Below are positions 7,404 to 15,124 of a DNA stretch of 33,262 bases, in pieces. The notes under the pieces are model-generated. The model did not search any database, had not been told where the DNA came from, and was given only the letters and a program-made list of their open reading frames with translations. The position numbers and the translations under genes are program-made. Every line of letters starts with the position of its first letter. Positions within the stretch are counted from its first letter, which is position 1. Source of the stretch: an uncultured Johnsonella sp. (GTDB lineage Bacteria; Bacillota; Clostridia; Lachnospirales; Lachnospiraceae); assembly GCA_905373785.1 (NCBI GenBank), contig CAJPUK010000003.1, forward strand, positions 1 through 33,262. Direction: 5' to 3'.

Positions 7404-9044
7404 TTAGAATATTCTCCAACCTACTATAAAGTTTCTTTGCCACCATCCTCCCAAGGATCTTTGTACAACTCTTCCGTTGGATGATGAAGCATCTATTATC
7501 TGACCGCCGCCTGCTACCAAGCCGACATGGCCGCTAACCACTATGATATCACCTGCCTGTAAGTCTGAGAAGTTACTTACTCTTGTATATCTTCCCGGAT
7601 TTCTCCAGCCTGAGCTGGTCATATAGGACTGGCTTACACCTGCACTATTAAGACACCAGTATATAAAACCTGAACAGTCGAAAGCATTAGGACCTTTCGC
7701 ACCCCATACATAAGGGCTTCCTACCTTGGATGAAGCTACGGATATAAGGTTTCCTACGCTTCCTCCGCCTGAGTATATAGGTCCTGACGGTGCAGCTGCT
7801 CCGCCGCCTCCACCTCCGGCATTACCTCCGCCGGCGTTTCCGCCACCGCCTCTTGCGTTGCCGCCACGGTTTTGCCTTGCAGTAGTACTTGGAAGTGGTC
7901 TTAAAACATTATCCGAAGTAAGCTTTGCTATGGTAACCGCTCCTACCGAGCCGTCAGAGTCAAGTCCGTTTCTGCTTTGGAATGCCTTTACCGCATTCTG
8001 TGTTGCCTCACCGAAATATCCGGTTATATTATCCGGATGTAAATATCCCCACTTTGCAAGCATTTTTTGAATATTATGTACCTGATCGCTTTGATCGCCT
8101 ACTCCAAGTCCGTTAGGCTTTGCATCGGCTGACATAATAGCTGCTCTAGTAGACGGTCCTATGTAGCCGTCTACCACCTGATCGTTTTTTGACTGGAATT
8201 GTTTTACTGCCAGACTTGTATCAAGTCCGTAACTTCCGTCAGGAGTACTGGTCATATAACCAAGTTCAAAAAGTCTTTTTTGAATTGCCATAACCACATC
8301 ACTTTTTTCACCGTATGCAAGCATATTCGGCTTGATTTCTTCTGAATATATAAGGTTAAGAGTCTTTATACCTACCTTTCCGTCTTGCTCCAAGGTATTG
8401 ACCTCTTGTAACTTTGATACGGCATCTCTTGTTTTTTCATCATAGGTACCGGTTACCTGTCCCTGATCCGCAAGGTAACCAAGCTCATAAAGTCTTGACT
8501 GTATACGCTCTATATCAGCACCCACATCACCTTCCTGTGCCGCATAAAACTTGGCATCATCGGACATAAGCAAGTTAAGTGTATCCGTACCTATAATACC
8601 GTCCTGTGGAAGTTTATTCTGCCTTTGGAATACCTTCACCGCCGCTATGGTTACATCTCCATAGTACTCGGTCGGCTCATCATTTTCCATAAAGCCGAGC
8701 CTCATAAGCCTTTCCTGTATCTTATGAACTATAGGGTGGTTGGTTCCCGACCTGATAACTTCAGGAACCGGCTCTGTAGTTGCCACATCGACCGACAATG
8801 ACGGAAATGGTGCTCCTATTGCAGCGGCAGGAACTATATCCGCCTGCGGAATACTTTCCGTAGCGGATTCTCCCTCTGAAACAGCCTGTGTTTCAGAAGC
8901 CGCAAGCTTTTTGTTTGAAGATACCATGGCTCTCACCCACACAACCGACAGTAGTACTATGATTACTGTAGGTACCGCTACCATGATAAGCTTACTTTTA
9001 TCCCATTTATTAAAAAAATTATTTCCTTCTTTCTTTTTTGCCAT
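7404..9044 (-). CDS. Membrane-anchored NlpC/P60 peptidoglycan hydrolase with four PG-binding repeats
   Basis: A 546-aa cell-wall protein. A short Lys-rich cytoplasmic N-terminus precedes one membrane segment (about 19-41). Four peptidoglycan_binding_1 repeats follow (about 100-160, 174-233, 245-304, 318-377), each with the G-x-x-x-x-x-V-x-x-I-Q-x-x-L pattern. A Gly-rich linker (about 393-415) leads to a C-terminal NlpC/P60 domain (about 428-546) with catalytic Cys457 (FDCSGF) and His506 (GHVGLV). It should cleave the stem peptide (gamma-D-Glu to diamino acid bond) during wall remodelling, anchored outside the membrane. It is the last gene after tatD and rsmA, 21 bp behind rsmA, and ends at a strong terminator. 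The catalytic motifs look intact. Confidence 0.9.
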   Translation of the reverse strand: MAKKKEGNNFFNKWDKSKLIMVAVPTVIIVLLSVVWVRAMVSSNKKLAASETQAVSEGESATESIPQADIVPAAAIGAPFPSLSVDVATTEPVPEVIRSGTNHPIVHKIQERLMRLGFMENDEPTEYYGDVTIAAVKVFQRQNKLPQDGIIGTDTLNLLMSDDAKFYAAQEGDVGADIERIQSRLYELGYLADQGQVTGTYDEKTRDAVSKLQEVNTLEQDGKVGIKTLNLIYSEEIKPNMLAYGEKSDVVMAIQKRLFELGYMTSTPDGSYGLDTSLAVKQFQSKNDQVVDGYIGPSTRAAIMSADAKPNGLGVGDQSDQVHNIQKMLAKWGYLHPDNITGYFGEATQNAVKAFQSRNGLDSDGSVGAVTIAKLTSDNVLRPLPSTTARQNRGGNARGGGGNAGGGNAGGGGGGAAAPSGPIYSGGGSVGNLISVASSKVGSPYVWGAKGPNAFDCSGFIYWCLNSAGVSQSYMTSSGWRNPGRYTRVSNFSDLQAGDIIVVSGHVGLVAGGGQIIDASSSNGRVVQRSLGGWWQRNFIVGWRIF

Positions 9045-9065
9045 AACTTTCTACCTAATTATTTT

Positions 9066-9935
9066 CTAAAGTTTACTTAAACAATCACTTAAAACCACAA
9101 AATCCTCCAAACTAAGAGCCTCTCCCCTAACTCGCTCATCAAGTCCTGCAAAAGAAATCGCCTTAGCAATCTCCTCCTTTGTAAAACTAAGACCTGCCGC
9201 ATTATTAAGTCCGTTTTGCAAAGTCTTCCTCCGTTGATTAAAAGAAGCTCTGATAAGGTTAAACATAAGCTTTTCATCTTTGGGCTTAAAAGGTTTTAGC
9301 TCATGTAATTTTAACCTTACGACCGCAGAAGATACAGCCGGTCTTGGGATAAATGAATTGGGAGGAACATTAGCCACAATTTTTGCCTCAGTATAATATG
9401 CCACCGCAAGTGATATTGCACCGTATTCTTTTGTACCCGGCTTTGCAATAAGCCTTTGTGCCACCTCCTTTTGTATCATTACGGTTATACTTTCAAGCTT
9501 AAGCTTTCTTTCAAGCAAATCCATAATTATTGGAGTGGTGATGTAGTAGGGTAAATTTGCCACCACCTTTACCCTTCTACCCTCAGCCTCTTTTCCTATA
9601 AGTGCTTCCAAATCAACTTTTAATACATCCTCATTTAATAATACTACATTTTCATAATCAAATAAAGTCTTTGTGAGTATAGGTATTAAATTTTTATCTA
9701 TTTCTATTGCTATGAGCTTATGTGCCTTTTGTGCTATACGCTGACTAAGCACACCTATGCCCGGTCCTATCTCTATAACCACATCTTCTTTGCTTATATC
9801 TGCCGCACTGATAATCTTATCAAGCACATGAGCATCTATAAGAAAATTCTGACCGTATTTTTTTTGAAATACAAAGCCGTGCTCCTTTATAATGTCTATG
9901 GTATCCGATGCTTTTTCTATCATCCTTTTCTTCAT
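9066..9935 (-). CDS. rsmA: 16S rRNA (adenine1518-N6/adenine1519-N6)-dimethyltransferase
   Basis: RsmA (KsgA) puts two methyl groups on each of two adjacent adenines near the 3' end of 16S rRNA, using SAM, as a late check of small-subunit assembly. Visible features are FVFQKKYGQNFLID at the N-terminus (RNA/SAM entry), motif I VIEIGPGIGVLSQRI, the NLPYYITTPI catalytic motif, and a C-terminal helical domain with FNQRRKTLQNGL. Length (289 aa) is normal. The frame also opens with GTG at 9941, but the ATG at 9935 has AAGG at better spacing and is preferred. The tatD stop overlaps this ribosome-site region, so tatD and rsmA are coupled, a pairing common in Firmicutes. Confidence 0.95.
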   Translation of the reverse strand: MKKRMIEKASDTIDIIKEHGFVFQKKYGQNFLIDAHVLDKIISAADISKEDVVIEIGPGIGVLSQRIAQKAHKLIAIEIDKNLIPILTKTLFDYENVVLLNEDVLKVDLEALIGKEAEGRRVKVVANLPYYITTPIIMDLLERKLKLESITVMIQKEVAQRLIAKPGTKEYGAISLAVAYYTEAKIVANVPPNSFIPRPAVSSAVVRLKLHELKPFKPKDEKLMFNLIRASFNQRRKTLQNGLNNAAGLSFTKEEIAKAISFAGLDERVRGEALSLEDFVVLSDCLSKL

Positions 9936-9941
9936 CCACAC

Positions 9942-10712
9942 CTACCTTAACTTAGGATATAATCTATGTGCATTTTCCGAAGTCTTTTCTATAATATACT
10001 CAGGACTGAATGCCTTTATATCGGATATGGCATTTACTATGTACGGTATATATGAGGACTCATTTCTCTTACCCCTGTAAGGCACAGGGCTAAGGTAAGG
10101 GCAATCCGTCTCCAAGACCATGCTTTCCATAGGCAGATACTCTATAACCTCTTTTAGCTTAGGGGCATTCTTATATGTGGCTACACCGCCTATCCCAAAG
10201 TAAACTCCCAGTTTTAAGTACTCCTTTGCCATTTCCAAACTGTAGGAATAACAATGCATAACTATATTCAGTTCTTTGGCATAGTTTTTTATAATATCAA
10301 AGCTGTCCTTTGCCGCATCCCTTGAGTGTATCACCACAGTAAGTCCAAGCTCCTTAGCAAGTTCAAGCTGCCTTACAAACTCTTCCTTTTGCTTTTCTTT
10401 ATGCTCGGTACTCCAGTAATAATCCAAACCTATCTCGGCTATAGCCACTACTTTCTCATGCTTTGCCAAGTCTTTAAGTTTTTCTATGTAGTCACTTTGC
10501 ATTTCATGCACATAAGACGGGTGCACTCCTACAGTAGCATATATATAGTCATACTTATCAGCCAATTCTATACATTCCTTAGAGCTTTCAATATCTACCG
10601 CTATATTTACCACTCTGTCTATACCCTTAGTCGGTAGACTTAATAACAGTTCTTCTCTGTCTTCGTCAAAAGCCTCATCATTATAATGGCTGTGTGTATC
10701 TATAATTCCCAT
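9942..10712 (-). CDS. tatD: TatD-family metal-dependent DNase
   Basis: TIM-barrel metallohydrolase, 256 aa, cytosolic. Metal ligands of the family are visible: HSH in the opening IDTHSHYND, the Glu in AEIGLDYYW, HSRDA, HCYS, and the late Asp in VLETDCPYLSP. TatD proteins degrade DNA 3'-5' and act in DNA repair or turnover; the annotation as hydrolase is secure, the exact substrate is not. Start ATG with GGAAGGA upstream. First gene of the tatD-rsmA-NlpC cluster. Confidence 0.93.
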   Translation of the reverse strand: MGIIDTHSHYNDEAFDEDREELLLSLPTKGIDRVVNIAVDIESSKECIELADKYDYIYATVGVHPSYVHEMQSDYIEKLKDLAKHEKVVAIAEIGLDYYWSTEHKEKQKEEFVRQLELAKELGLTVVIHSRDAAKDSFDIIKNYAKELNIVMHCYSYSLEMAKEYLKLGVYFGIGGVATYKNAPKLKEVIEYLPMESMVLETDCPYLSPVPYRGKRNESSYIPYIVNAISDIKAFSPEYIIEKTSENAHRLYPKLR

Positions 10713-10831
10713 AAAACTTTCCTTCCAAAACTTCTTAAAATATTCGGCAAAACTTTGGGCAGTCTTTCATAAAACAACTTCACTGATTCTAATCAATTTT
10801 ACAAGTACCTTGAGGCAAAAGGTTAATCTAA

Positions 10832-10854
10832 AATTATGACCGTTTTTCATAATT
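10832..10854 (-). terminator. Weak hairpin after the TraX-like gene
   Basis: AATTATGA at 10832-10839 and TCATAATT at 10847-10854 are perfect inverted copies. On the minus strand the stem runs into a short T-rich stretch. The stem is A/T-rich, so termination would be weak. It lies in the 175-bp space between this gene and tatD, which must also hold the tatD promoter. Confidence 0.35.
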
Positions 10855-10887
10855 CACTAAATACTGAACTAAACGCACAGCAAATAT

Positions 10888-11598
10888 TTATTTAGTAAAT
10901 ACTTTTAAATACTCCGTTATATTACTGTTGATAATATAAAGCAACAGCAAATGTCCCGGATAAAATACATAAAATAAATACTTAAGCCCCTTGCCCTTTT
11001 CACCGTTATAAAGGCAGGTAAGTGCCGCACCTATTACTGCCATATCCAAAAATAAAATTGCGGTTGCACCAAGCTTTACCCAGCTTTTTTCTCTATACAA
11101 ATAATATACGGCTATTATTATAACACCAATGTATGAATAATCTGTTTTTAAAAACCATGCAATGAAAGAAAAAATTAAAATTATTATAAGTCTTAATAAA
11201 ATGCTTTGATCATATTTTTTCACTGCCATAAGCATAAGTATTGCTATTACAAAAGTCCAAAGCACATTTTGATAATCAAGGTAAAGTGCTCTTCCAAAAA
11301 ATGCAAGGTCATATATAGGTTCCGTTATTAGTGCAAATATTAAAAGCCTTATCAGGTATTTCTTTACATTTCTTGTATGTACAAAGCCCTCTACTATACA
11401 GAAACAAAATATCGGAAAGGATAGCCTTCCTATTCCACGCATAACGTCATAAACAACAGCCATATCTATATTTGTAAGCTCCTGTAGCATATTATAATAA
11501 GGTACCATTGTAGCTGCTGTATGGTCTATCAACATGGTAATAAGGGCAATCCACTTAAGAGATGACAAGCTGAGTACCTTATATTTATTAGCAGACAT
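10888..11598 (-). CDS. TraX-family membrane protein
   Basis: A 236-aa polytopic membrane protein with about 7-8 hydrophobic segments. The N-terminal segment LKWIALITMLIDHTAA carries the TraX-family Ile-Asp-His pattern. TraX itself acetylates F-pilin, but chromosomal homologues in Firmicutes have no known pilin substrate and may be acyltransferases acting on other surface molecules. No conjugation gene is nearby, so no link to plasmid transfer is claimed. Its start lies inside the end of metG (11-bp overlap), so it is translated with metG. Confidence 0.75.
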   Translation of the reverse strand: MSANKYKVLSLSSLKWIALITMLIDHTAATMVPYYNMLQELTNIDMAVVYDVMRGIGRLSFPIFCFCIVEGFVHTRNVKKYLIRLLIFALITEPIYDLAFFGRALYLDYQNVLWTFVIAILMLMAVKKYDQSILLRLIIILIFSFIAWFLKTDYSYIGVIIIAVYYLYREKSWVKLGATAILFLDMAVIGAALTCLYNGEKGKGLKYLFYVFYPGHLLLLYIINSNITEYLKVFTK

Positions 11599-13585
11599 AG
11601 GCTCCCGACCTCATATTTTTTTCAGGTGAAACTATTGAAAGATTACCCTCGTTATCCTCGGCACAAAGCACCATGCCTTCGGATGTAAGTCCGGCTATCT
11701 GTCTCGGTTTTAAGTTTACAAGCACAAGTACCTTCTTGCCTATAAGATCTTCCGGTTTGTACCAAGCCTTGATTCCGCTTAGTATCTGTCTTGTAGTTGA
11801 GCCTATTTTTATCTGTGAACATAAAAGCTTCTTTGATTTTTTAACTTCCTCACAATGTACTATCTCACCTATTTGTATTTGAAGTTTGTCAAAATCCTCA
11901 TACTCCACTTCCGCCTTTGCGTCTATATCCATTCCCTCTTCCTGCTCTTCTTCATCTTTTTCATTCTCTGCAGGAGTATCCTCTATACCGCTTATGGCTT
12001 TATACTCATCCAATACCTTATCAAGTTCAAGTCTTGCAAAAAGTATAGAAGGCTTTTCTGTAACCTTTAGGCTGTCTATAAGTCCGAACTTATCCAGCTC
12101 TTCATAATCTCTTCTTTCGGCATTAAGCTGTACAAGTATAGCTTTGGAAGTATCGGGCATAAAGCTTTCAAGCAGGCTTGCACCTATAAGTATTGATTCC
12201 GTAAGATTATAAAGTACTGTTTTAAGTCTTTCTTTCCTGTCCTCATCTTTTGCAAGTACCCAAGGATAGGTTTCATCTATGTACTTATTGGATCTTTTAA
12301 ATATATTCCAAATCTCGCTGATAGCATCGGCGACTCTGAAGCTTTCCATCTTTTCAGAAACTTTGGCTGCCGTCGTACTTACCAGATTTATTAAGTCTTT
12401 ATCAAGTGCCTTATCTTCATCACCGTCTGCACTATCAAGTCCTCTTGATACCACTCCCTCAAAGTATTTGTTTGACATGGATATGGTACGACTTACAAGG
12501 TTTCCAAGTACATTGGCAAGCTCTGAATTATATCTTTCCACAATCAAGTCTATGCTTATAATACCGTCTCTGTCATAGGGCATCTCATGCAAGACAAAGT
12601 ACCTTACGGCATCAACTCCGAAAAGCTTAACCAAGGTATCGGCATATAAGACATTTCCCTTGGACTTACTCATCTTACCCTCTCCGAGTAAAAGCCAGGG
12701 ATGTCCGAATACCTGCTTAGGCAGCTCTATGCCGAGTGCCATAAGGAATATAGGCCAATATATGGTATGGAATCTTACTATGTCCTTACCTATAAGGTGC
12801 AGATCTTCGGGCCAATACTTTTTGAAACTTTCCGCACTTTCTTTATAACACTCATATCCGAGTCCGGTAATATAATTACTGAGTGCATCAAGCCATACAT
12901 AGGTTACATGCCCCTCATCAAAAGTCACAGGTATGCCCCAGCTGAAACTTGTTCTTGAAACACACAGATCCTGAAGTCCGGGCAGCAGGAAGTTATTCAT
13001 CATTTCATTTTTTCTTGATACCGGCTGTATAAACTCAGGGTGTGTATTTATATGCTCTATAAGTCTGTCGGCATACTTACTCATTTTGAAAAAGTACGCC
13101 TCTTCCTTAGCCGGCTGTACTTCCCTTCCGCAGTCCGGACAGCGTCCGTCAACAAGCTGTGCCTCTGTAAAAAAAGACTCACAGGGAGTACAATAAAGCC
13201 CCTCATAATGTCCTTTATATATATCGCCTTGCTCATATAGCTTCTTAAATATATCCTGAACTATCCTCTTATGCTCTTTATCGGTAGTTCTTATAAACTT
13301 ATCATAAGAGGTATTCATCATATCCCATATTTCTTTAATAACGGCACTGGTCTCATCTACAAAGGTCTGCGGGTCTTTTCCGGCTTCTTTTGCCTTTAAT
13401 TCTATCTTCTGTCCGTGCTCGTCCGTACCTGTCTGGAAGAATACGTCATAACCTTCAAATCTTTTAAATCTGGCAATGGCGTCAGCCATTATTATTTCGT
13501 AAGTATTGCCTATATGGGGCTTTCCCGAAGCATAGGCAATAGCTGTAGTCATAGCAAATATTTTTTTATCCTTATGTGTAGACAT
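11588..13585 (-). CDS. metG: Methionyl-tRNA synthetase with C-terminal tRNA-binding domain
   Basis: Charges tRNA-Met for initiation and elongation. 665 aa. Class I signatures: HIGN at 24-27 and KMSKS at 304-308. A zinc-binding knuckle with Cys132, Cys135, Cys149 and Cys152 marks the bacterial MetG with an intact CxxC pair on each side. The anticodon-binding helical region follows, then an acidic linker (about 535-550, EDTPAENEKDEEEQEEG) and a C-terminal OB-fold EMAP-II-type domain (about 553-665) for tRNA binding and dimerisation. Start ATG with AAGGAGA upstream. I found no T-box motif in the leader, so regulation there is unclear. Confidence 0.97.
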   Translation of the reverse strand: MSTHKDKKIFAMTTAIAYASGKPHIGNTYEIIMADAIARFKRFEGYDVFFQTGTDEHGQKIELKAKEAGKDPQTFVDETSAVIKEIWDMMNTSYDKFIRTTDKEHKRIVQDIFKKLYEQGDIYKGHYEGLYCTPCESFFTEAQLVDGRCPDCGREVQPAKEEAYFFKMSKYADRLIEHINTHPEFIQPVSRKNEMMNNFLLPGLQDLCVSRTSFSWGIPVTFDEGHVTYVWLDALSNYITGLGYECYKESAESFKKYWPEDLHLIGKDIVRFHTIYWPIFLMALGIELPKQVFGHPWLLLGEGKMSKSKGNVLYADTLVKLFGVDAVRYFVLHEMPYDRDGIISIDLIVERYNSELANVLGNLVSRTISMSNKYFEGVVSRGLDSADGDEDKALDKDLINLVSTTAAKVSEKMESFRVADAISEIWNIFKRSNKYIDETYPWVLAKDEDRKERLKTVLYNLTESILIGASLLESFMPDTSKAILVQLNAERRDYEELDKFGLIDSLKVTEKPSILFARLELDKVLDEYKAISGIEDTPAENEKDEEEQEEGMDIDAKAEVEYEDFDKLQIQIGEIVHCEEVKKSKKLLCSQIKIGSTTRQILSGIKAWYKPEDLIGKKVLVLVNLKPRQIAGLTSEGMVLCAEDNEGNLSIVSPEKNMRSGAYVC

Positions 13586-13624
13586 AGTATCTCCTTCTTA
13601 AACTTTAGTATCCGAAAAGTAGAA

Positions 13625-13650
13625 AAGAGAGCGTAATATACTGCCCTCTT
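13625..13650 (-). terminator. Leader hairpin upstream of metG
   Basis: On the minus strand AAGAGGGC pairs with GCTCTCTT (one G-U pair) around a 10-base loop, followed by TTTTC. It lies about 40 bp upstream of the metG start. It could be the terminator of the lipoprotein gene or an attenuator in the metG leader. Confidence 0.4.
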
Positions 13651-13736
13651 GTTCTATAAACATTACAGTTTCGCTAAGTTGCTTGTAATTCAGATTCATA
13701 CATCACACTACTTACTTATGCGATATTACATATAGA

Positions 13737-13792
13737 TATATGCATAATATTTAGCTTGAAAGCAAACTTTCAGCCGCCATATTATGCATATA
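13737..13792. repeat. Long hairpin with 14-bp perfect arms
   Basis: TATATGCATAATAT at 13737-13750 and its exact inverse at 13779-13792 enclose a second inverted repeat with TGAAAG/CTTTCA. It is 22 bp after the lipoprotein stop. No clear T-run follows on either strand, so it may be a repeat element or an RNA-stability structure rather than a simple terminator. The inner core resembles the hairpin at 23103-23128. Confidence 0.55.
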
Positions 13793-13813
13793 TTAACTTA
13801 CCAAAACTATAAA

Positions 13814-14341
13814 CTAATTGCTTGTAACCTTTTCATAGTCCAAATTATACTGTATATCCGTTGTTTCTGCTGTAGCCGTTCCTTGCACCTTGACAGTTAT
13901 TGCATCAAGCTCATAATTTTCCAAATATGTATTAGCCAATGCTACAAGTGTCCTCTTATCGGAAGTGTCTAAAGCCGATAAGTCCAAGGTTGCCTTTTTA
14001 TTATCTTCCAGAACAAAGGAGAGCATCATAGTGTCAGCAGGTATAACTCCGAACTCTATAAGCTTTTGCAATAAAAGATTGGCATCAAGTTCACTTGCAT
14101 CTATAGAGTCCATCTCCTTGTCAATTCCACCGGTACCATCATCCTTAGTATATACTGAGACTACAGTAACTACAGGCGCATTCGGATCCGGTACCTTATC
14201 CTCTCTTCCGCCTGTCTCACCTGCTACAGGCATAGGTGCGGTTTGTTCGTTCTCTACAGCAGATTTTGAACATGCTGTCGGTGCAAGAATCATTCCGACA
14301 ATCATAAGCGATACAATTATTTTCTTACAAAATTTTATCAT
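13814..14341 (-). CDS. Lipoprotein with a GerMN-like domain
   Basis: A 175-aa exported lipoprotein. A basic start (MIKFCKKII) and hydrophobic stretch lead to the lipobox-like LAPTAC, with lipid-modified Cys24 predicted. After an acidic linker (about 25-55) comes a single alpha/beta domain (about 56-170) with the pattern of GerMN domains: VVTVVSVYTKDDGTG, then LLQKLIEFGVIPADT, KKATLDLS, and a final ITVKVQGT strand. GerMN domains occur in spore germination (GerM) and cell-wall-associated lipoproteins. The domain call is by pattern only. It appears monocistronic, with AAGGAGA upstream and a large hairpin downstream. Confidence 0.6.
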   Translation of the reverse strand: MIKFCKKIIVSLMIVGMILAPTACSKSAVENEQTAPMPVAGETGGREDKVPDPNAPVVTVVSVYTKDDGTGGIDKEMDSIDASELDANLLLQKLIEFGVIPADTMMLSFVLEDNKKATLDLSALDTSDKRTLVALANTYLENYELDAITVKVQGTATAETTDIQYNLDYEKVTSN

Positions 14342-14394
14342 GAATTATTTCTCCTTATACTCTTATTAGTTTAAAAGTATCTTTTAATCTACGT

Positions 14395-14548
14395 GAACTA
14401 CCCATAGTCTAAAGCCTATGGGCTTCCTGCTTCGCTGACCTCGCAACCTACTATCTCCACAGGCGTTAATTCGGGCAGTCCCTGCCCTATTGTTTTTTCT
14501 TATACTACCTTAACCCACCGTCTAAAGCCGGTGGGTTAAGGTAGCATT
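14395..14548. mobile_element. Orphan IS200/IS605-type element end (no transposase)
   Basis: Two hairpins share the same loop TCTAAAGC. One, at 14401-14422, has stem CCCATAG/CTATGGG. The other, at 14505-14544, has the perfect 16-bp stem CTACCTTAACCCACCG/CGGTGGGTTAAGGTAG. Between them is a stretch with CTTCCTGCTTCG, CCACAGGCGTTAATTCGGG and CAGTCCCTGCCC, which I recognise as typical of sequence at the right end of IS200/IS605-type elements next to tnpB. No tnpA or tnpB frame is present. It is either a remnant, a non-autonomous derivative, or a retained guide-RNA-like end. The second hairpin may also stop transcripts leaving the MarR gene. Confidence 0.55.
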
Positions 14549-14557
14549 ATTTCAATA

Positions 14558-15010
14558 CTAATGATTTTTCTTAGGGTAAGATTTATCAAGCCATGCCTGT
14601 ATCTTAAAAAGTGCATCTGTTAAAAGTTTTACCTCATAATCCGACAAAGCATCAATCATAGAATTTAACATATTTTGATGAAATTCTCTATGTTTCATAA
14701 AGGCAAGTTTTCCTTTTTCCGACAACTCTATGTAGACAAGTCTCCTGTCCTCTATACCCCTTTCTCTATTGACATAACCTTTCCTTACCAAAGCATTGAC
14801 GGCTGTAGTAAGAGAGCCTATTGTTACTGACAGCTGAGCCGCTACAGTGGACATATTCTTTTTTACTCCTATACCTATAGCATCTATGACATGCATGTCA
14901 TTATTGGTAATATCAGAAAAATCAGACTCAATAATTGCCCTAGTCTCTATGTCAACTATATCATTAAATAAACTTACCAAGACTGCATCAAGCCGGCTAT
15001 ACTTATCCAC
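14558..15010 (-). CDS. MarR-family regulator, FabT-like
   Basis: A 150-aa winged-helix repressor. The helix-turn-helix is about 53-80 (STVAAQLSVTIGSLTTAVNALVRKGYV by position), followed by the wing with ERGIEDRRLVYIELSEKG, the MarR signature. The N-terminal segment (LFNDIVDIE then NDMHVIDAIG) closely resembles FabT, the acyl-ACP-responsive repressor of fatty-acid synthesis in streptococci, whose gene normally heads the fab cluster. No fab genes are in this window, so either it regulates at a distance or the specificity differs. Start is GTG at 15010 with AGAGG upstream. A plausible promoter lies 36 bp upstream. Confidence 0.8.
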   Translation of the reverse strand: MDKYSRLDAVLVSLFNDIVDIETRAIIESDFSDITNNDMHVIDAIGIGVKKNMSTVAAQLSVTIGSLTTAVNALVRKGYVNRERGIEDRRLVYIELSEKGKLAFMKHREFHQNMLNSMIDALSDYEVKLLTDALFKIQAWLDKSYPKKNH

Positions 15011-15045
15011 ACATACCTCTCTTCATAAACATAATCAGCCAGTCT

Positions 15046-15074
15046 ATTGTACTCTATAAAAACTACTTTTTCAA
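15046..15074 (-). promoter_or_regulatory. Predicted promoter of the MarR gene
   Basis: On the minus strand -35 TTGAAA and -10 TACAAT are separated by 17 bp, ending about 36 bp before the GTG start. I saw no FabT-like palindrome over it. Confidence 0.5.
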
Positions 15075-15124
15075 TAAAAAATGCTACAGGTATATTACAA
15101 GATTATTTATAAACGACTAACCTT

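Noticed and set aside
7726..8070. Plus-strand Pro-rich frame
   Set aside because: It is the complement of the Gly-rich linker of the NlpC/P60 protein; composition explains it.
10888..11598. TraX-like gene as evidence of a conjugative element
   Set aside because: It is coupled to metG, and no relaxase, coupling protein or pilus genes are present; chromosomal TraX homologues are common.
13586..13813. T-box or SAM riboswitch upstream of metG
   Set aside because: I found no T-box antiterminator motif and no SAM-riboswitch core; only two hairpins of unclear role are visible.
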